This document shows positions 59,851-64,000 of a DNA stretch of 64,000 bases, one piece after another (the stretch's first letter is position 1; every line of letters begins with the position of its first letter). The stretch spans positions 52,886,001 to 52,950,000 of the forward strand of contig JBITNC010000001.1 in NCBI GenBank assembly GCA_050084985.1, written 5' to 3'. Both the position numbers and the translations under genes were made by a program. Origin of the DNA: Nageia nagi. Its lineage: Eukaryota > Pinophyta. The notes beneath the pieces were generated by a model. That model worked only from the letters and a program-made list of their open reading frames with translations, made no database searches and was not told the DNA's origin.

Positions 59851-60015
59851 TCTATTAATAATCAACACATTTCTATATACAACAGGTGACTATGAGTGAT
59901 GGCTTGGCATCTCCGTGATGACTTATAGTGCACCATTGATCAGTTATTTATAAGATGGCATTATTTGATTCTCTTATTTGAATATATGATGCATCTAACT
60001 GATTTTGTTCATGAG
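59454..60015 (+). repeat. Tandem duplication of about 397 bp in the 3' UTR of element A
   Basis: The segment from TCTATTAATAATCAACAC at 59454 to about 59620 recurs at 59851-60015 almost unchanged. The first copy is followed, and the second preceded, by hairpin units 11-14, so four units and the spacer duplicated together. Confidence 0.88.
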
Positions 60016-60318
60016 TTTCTTGTAGCATGCAGGTTCTTCTTCAGAAATGCAGGTTACTCACCTTGTGAAAGCAAGCTCATGAAGACTCACATGTCAGCTT
60101 AAAGTTGATCGACTACTATGTACAGTGAAACCAGTTGTGGTTAATGATTGTATTGTAAACCATTTTTTGTCAAATGGTAATGTAGTGAGTCTCATACTAG
60201 TTCTCAAAAAGATTCTCAAAATATGTAAAAGTTCTCATCTCCACTTGTATCTCTATGGAGGAGAACTCTCTCTTACTCTCTCTCTTCTCTCTTCTACGCT
60301 CTATCCCAATATTGCATT

Positions 60319-60327
60319 AAGGGGGAG
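60319..60327 (+). promoter_or_regulatory. Polypurine tract of element A
   Basis: AAGGGGGAG directly before the 3' LTR, the normal plus-strand primer site. Confidence 0.9.
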
Positions 60328-60835
60328 TGTTAGAATTTGTAATGAAATATTGTGAATATCTAAACTCCTTGTAAATTCAATTAATCACTTAAGGGTATGT
60401 AGATACCTTAAGAGATTAATAGAATTCTTTAATATGTAGACTTTGACTTTACCAAAGGAGTTAGTTGGTAGGTTGAAGTTTGGTGGTACATTTAATGTAA
60501 CCCTAACCTTACCCTTGGGTTAAAGGAAGGTTAGGGAGGTGCTCTCAACCTATAAATAGAGGGCCTCTCCTCATGTAAAGATATCTAAGTTGTGAGTAAA
60601 ATTACTCTACTTGGTTGTGTAGGAGAGAGCTAGAAGATAGTTGTAAGAGAGACATAGATTTGAGAATAAGAGAACTAGTTGTGGATGTACTCCCAAGGAG
60701 GGAGGAACCACATTATATTGGTGTCATATTGTGTAAATGATGTTCTTAGAATTATAGATGTGTTATCTTGTGTACACTTGAGTTTCCTAGTCTAAGGTCC
60801 TAGAGGATTTGTTTAGATATAGTTCAAATCCTTCA
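60328..60835 (+). repeat. 3' LTR of element A (508 bp)
   Basis: Identical by eye to 51285-51792; followed by the TSD copy CTTGT. Confidence 0.97.
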
Positions 60836-61125
60836 CTTGTCCTACTGGAATAGCTACTAATACTAGATCAAGCACTTTTGAAATAGGCATAAGTGGTATA
60901 TATTCTAAAGATTGATCCAATATAGGGATCCCCCCCTCAAGACTTAAAATCTCATTATCAACTTTAAAGAAATGCTTTTCATGAGTAAACTTATGAAGAT
61001 GATCAAGTGGTCGCTCAATAGTCAAGTCACTCTTAGAACATTTCAAAAAAATGACATCCTTTACAAAGAGGAATTTCTTGTCTACCTCATCATAAAGGTT
61101 ATATCCCTTGGTAGTAGTTGAGTAG
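60836..61125 (-). pseudogene. Copia element G, integrase C-terminus and linker
   Basis: Minus strand: GYNLYDEVDKKFLFVKDVIF near 61040-61100 (copia integrase C-terminal pattern) and the linker DNEILSLEGGIPILDQSLEYIP. It joins 51284 across element A and 61576 across the solo LTR with the frame preserved. Confidence 0.85.
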
Positions 61126-61575
61126 TGATGGAATCAATCCTTTCCTAATTAATTCCTAATCACTAAGATCACTTGTAGGATACACTCAACGCCAACTAAA
61201 CATAAGCATAACAACAATTGTCAATCTCACATAAGATAAATAAAAGACACAATATAAAGTGGTTCCTCCCTCCTTGGGAGTACATCTACTAATTAAGATT
61301 TCATTACTCTTATATGCACTCTCTTACAATCTACATTCCTACAACCATACCATGAGCATAACTTTGCTCCTAAAATTTACGTAATTTACAAGAGAGGAGG
61401 CCCTCTATTTATAGGATAAAATTCCCCCCTTAACCTCTCTTTTACTCAAAGGTATGGTTAAGGTTTCACAATATAATATTCATTAAATACTTAAAGGTAT
61501 CTAGTGATACTTTAAGTGTTTATTAGTTTACATTGAAGAATATTAGTTCACAATATTGCATTACAAATTCTAACA
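61126..61575 (-). repeat. Solo LTR (450 bp), related to the element A family
   Basis: Minus strand TGTTAGAATTTGTAATGCAA...ATTCCATCA; TSD AGTAG at 61121-61125 and 61576-61580; no interior. The TATA-like CCTATAAATAGAGG on the minus strand near 61405-61420 fixes the orientation. More diverged from A's LTRs than the solo LTR at 9186. Its removal restores G's integrase frame. Confidence 0.9.
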
Positions 61576-63686
61576 AGTAGTACCCCAAGAAAATACATTT
61601 CTAACTCTTGGCATTAAATTTGTTTCTTTGTTCCTTAGGGACTAATGTATAACAGGTGGAACCAATAAGCTTGAGATGTCGAACTAAAAGAACACAACCA
61701 AACCACATTCCATATGGAGTCTTATTATCAAGAGCATGAGATGGACATATATTTCTAACATACACTGCACAAAGAAGTGCATCACTCCAAAATATCATTT
61801 TCACATTCTTGAAAAATAAAATTGCTCGTATCATATTCAATAAGGTTCTATTCATCCTCTCAGCCACAACATTTTGTTGTAGATTGTAGGGAACAATTGT
61901 TTGATATTTGATTCCATGCTGACTAAAATAGTTTTTGAATTCAATTGATGGGTATTCACCTCCATTATTAGAATGAAGAGTGTCAATATTAGTGTGAGCT
62001 TCTTTCTCAATTATCACATGAAATTGCTTAAACTTTTTAAAATATTCAAAACTTATTCTTCAATAAATACACCCAACACATCCTAGTGTAATCATTTATG
62101 AGAGTCATAATATATTTATTTTCAATAGCAAAAGAGATAGAAAATGGTCCACACAAATCAGAGTGAATGAGTTGTAATTTTCTACATGCTCTAAATTTTG
62201 AATCAAGAAAAGGTTATTTGTTGTGCTTTCCTAGGACACATGCTTCACAAGGTTCTATGTTCTTAGGAATAGTAGGCAATCCTAAAAAACCTCTCTTTTT
62301 CAACAAACAAAGATCATCAAAGTTGAGATGACCAAATATTGCATGCCACAAAAGACTATATGAGAAAGTAGATTTTTATTGATGCGTGAGCTAGGCAAAA
62401 TTATTTTATTTGGTAAAACTCTCATGCATCTTCAACAGCTTCTCATCCTCCTTGCCAGTCATCACCACTTTGTTGTTAGAAGACTTCCTTATCTCCACTT
62501 TGTCGTTAAACATATGGATTGAGTTTCCTTGTCGATGAATGAGCATAAGAGATAACAGGTTCCTTCCCAATTCAAGAAGGTAGAGCATGTCACAAAGAAT
62601 CATATCTAGAAGACCTGGCAATTTGAGTATCATAGTACCAATACCAAAAGATTTGATACAGGATCTATCAGCAAAGTATACCACACCATCAATGTTGGTT
62701 TTCATCTCTTCAAAGAAGTCCTAATGAAATAACATATGACATGTCACATCAGTATCAAGCAACCATGCATCCTCCCAAGATGCATATGAAGTATTACATA
62801 AATTTTCAATTGTAGTGTTACAATGAGTTGTAACATTATGAGTTTACTCTTTTCATGTTCCCATTTTTCATTTATTTCTTTGATTTTATCCCATGAAGTA
62901 CGATAAGTATTAGCTTCATGGCCTCATCTATTATATCTTATACAATGGAGATTGTTCCTCTTATCACTCCCACCTTGATTAGATCTACCCATGCCTCTAT
63001 GATTCCTCTTACCACAACCATAATTGCTACTTTCACCTCAAGAAGAATCATATGTAACATTGTTTCCCCTTTTGAGCAATACACTATGTCTAAAGTAGGA
63101 TCGTTAGATTTCTTACCATATGCCTTCTCACGTTTTGCAATCTTATCCTCTAAAGTATCAAAAGTGAGAGACTTCAAATTACCACTAGCTTGCAAGGATT
63201 CAAGATAATTTGAATAATCGAGTACAATGCTTTAATGAAAGATGTAAGAGTAATATCAATCTTCACACTAGTAGAGTTCATGTCATGCATTATTGCTCTA
63301 ATTTCATAAATCAATGCCATGTGATCATCAGTTTTTAACTTTGGGTTAAAAAATTTCAATTGAAGTTGGATTAATTTAGATTCGGAATGGGAGTCAAACA
63401 AGTCTTTAAGTTTCTTTAGTGCATTCCAAACATCATCTATGGAGCTAATATGGTGGTTAACCTCCTCACTAACTGAAGCTGCAATCAAAACATATGCCTT
63501 ATTGTTTTTCATGTTCCAAATCACAAGCTTCTTGGCATCAGTCAGTTTGGTAGGTTGATTATCACCATCACACACACCAACCCACAAATCATTAAAAATC
63601 AAAGTATGTTTTATTTTTCTAGATCACTCCAACCAATTATCCTTTCCATTTAATACAACACCAATAATACTCACAAGGGAATGCAT
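61576..63686 (-). pseudogene. Copia element G, gag, protease and integrase
   Basis: Minus strand from ATG at 63684-63686: gag (VLNGKDNWLEW, then 63174-63602 with WNMKNNKAYVLIAASVSEEV and LKDLFDSHSESKLIQLQLKFF), basic region (62938-63195), protease/pre-integrase remnant (62406-62705), integrase core (61601-62017: HSNNGGEY with the first D of SDN replaced, and QQNVVAERMNRTLL with the catalytic E kept). Stops in gag and between domains. Its summed length without insertions, about 4.2 kb, is normal for a copia coding region. Confidence 0.9.
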
Positions 63687-64000
63687 CTTTGTAATAGAAA
63701 CTTCAAACTTTATTTATTTTGCTTTTCAAACTTTTACAATTTGAAAATTGCACACTTTTACAAAAAAATAATGTCCATACAAAACCAAAAAAAAAATTTT
63801 GCACCACACCAAAAATGCAAAAAGAATATAATCTCTAAAGAGATTTATTACATCACACGTCTCCTCTTACAAGGAGGATTTCTTCTAAGAAGCATGTTAC
63901 GAGAAGATGGCATAGCGGAAGTAGAAGCAGCATCAAACAATTCAACAATATCATCTTGGTCTTCATTATCCTTAACATTAGCCAAATAACATGTTTCCAA
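63687..64000. other. Probable leader of element G, to the right edge
   Basis: AT-rich, no gene recognised. The 5' LTR of G should lie beyond 64000; nothing here matches the candidate 3' LTR at 32827-33036. Confidence 0.5.

Larger units (their letters stand above)
51285..60835 (+). mobile_element. Ty1/copia element A, apparently intact (9551 bp)
   Basis: Two 508-bp LTRs that appear identical base for base; TSD CTTGT at 51280-51284 and 60836-60840; PBS matching the tRNA-iMet-type copia site; a single uninterrupted gag-pol frame; polypurine tract AAGGGGGAG (60319-60327). Identical LTRs imply a very recent insertion. Non-coding parts are unusually large: about 3.05 kb of leader and 1.52 kb of 3' UTR. 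It lies opposite in orientation to host element G and splits G's linker region. Confidence 0.97.

Overview
The window looks like the genome of a seed plant with a large, repeat-swollen genome. It is AT-rich, contains one intron-split cytochrome P450 gene of the plant CYP72 clan, and is otherwise almost all retrotransposon. A gymnosperm is plausible from the long TE-filled intron and old nested copia elements, but this is an inference. There are no prokaryotic features, CRISPR arrays, rRNA genes or recognisable tRNA genes.

Layout, left to right. 1-2102: 5' end (LTR plus leader) of a minus-strand Ty1/copia element running off the left edge. 2103-10985: an old minus-strand copia relic, split by a gag-only LTR element (2507-8850) and a solo LTR (9186-9668). 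10986-12687: MITE-like inverted repeats, a minisatellite and AT-rich sequence. 12688-18855: the P450 gene (four exons, 530 codons), with a same-strand 3.7-kb LINE in intron 1. 18856-20486: intergenic, with a fragment of an unusual reverse-transcriptase C-terminus. 20487-30090: a minus-strand copia relic split by a decayed plus-strand copia element (20852-28140, TSD CATGA). 30091-32540: unassigned AT-rich sequence. 32541-64000: one minus-strand copia element (called G here) split by three later events: element F (34150-50539, TSD TGATG), which itself carries element E (39688-48446, TSD ATGTA); the intact element A (51285-60835, TSD CTTGT); and a solo LTR (61126-61575, TSD AGTAG). Removing each insertion plus one TSD copy restores the reading frame of the host element at every junction I translated.

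Element A is the only apparently complete mobile element. Its two 508-bp LTRs look identical by eye, it has an uninterrupted gag-pro-int-RT-RNase H frame (1321 codons, all catalytic residues visible), a tRNA-iMet-type primer-binding site, a polypurine tract and a perfect TSD. It and its decayed relatives (B, D, E, F) share a layout I do not recognise from described copia lineages: a 2-3 kb leader bounded by a GAG|GTAA donor-like site and a TGTA(C)AG acceptor-like site just before the gag ATG; a GC-rich patch and a conserved block inside that leader; and a 3' UTR bounded by two copies of the polypurine tract. In A this 3' UTR holds 14 copies of a hairpin whose stem arms vary in a compensatory way. 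The leader splice signals and the covarying hairpin array are the most interesting signals here. The gag-only element with three tandem arrays and repeated GC-rich palindromes is the second.
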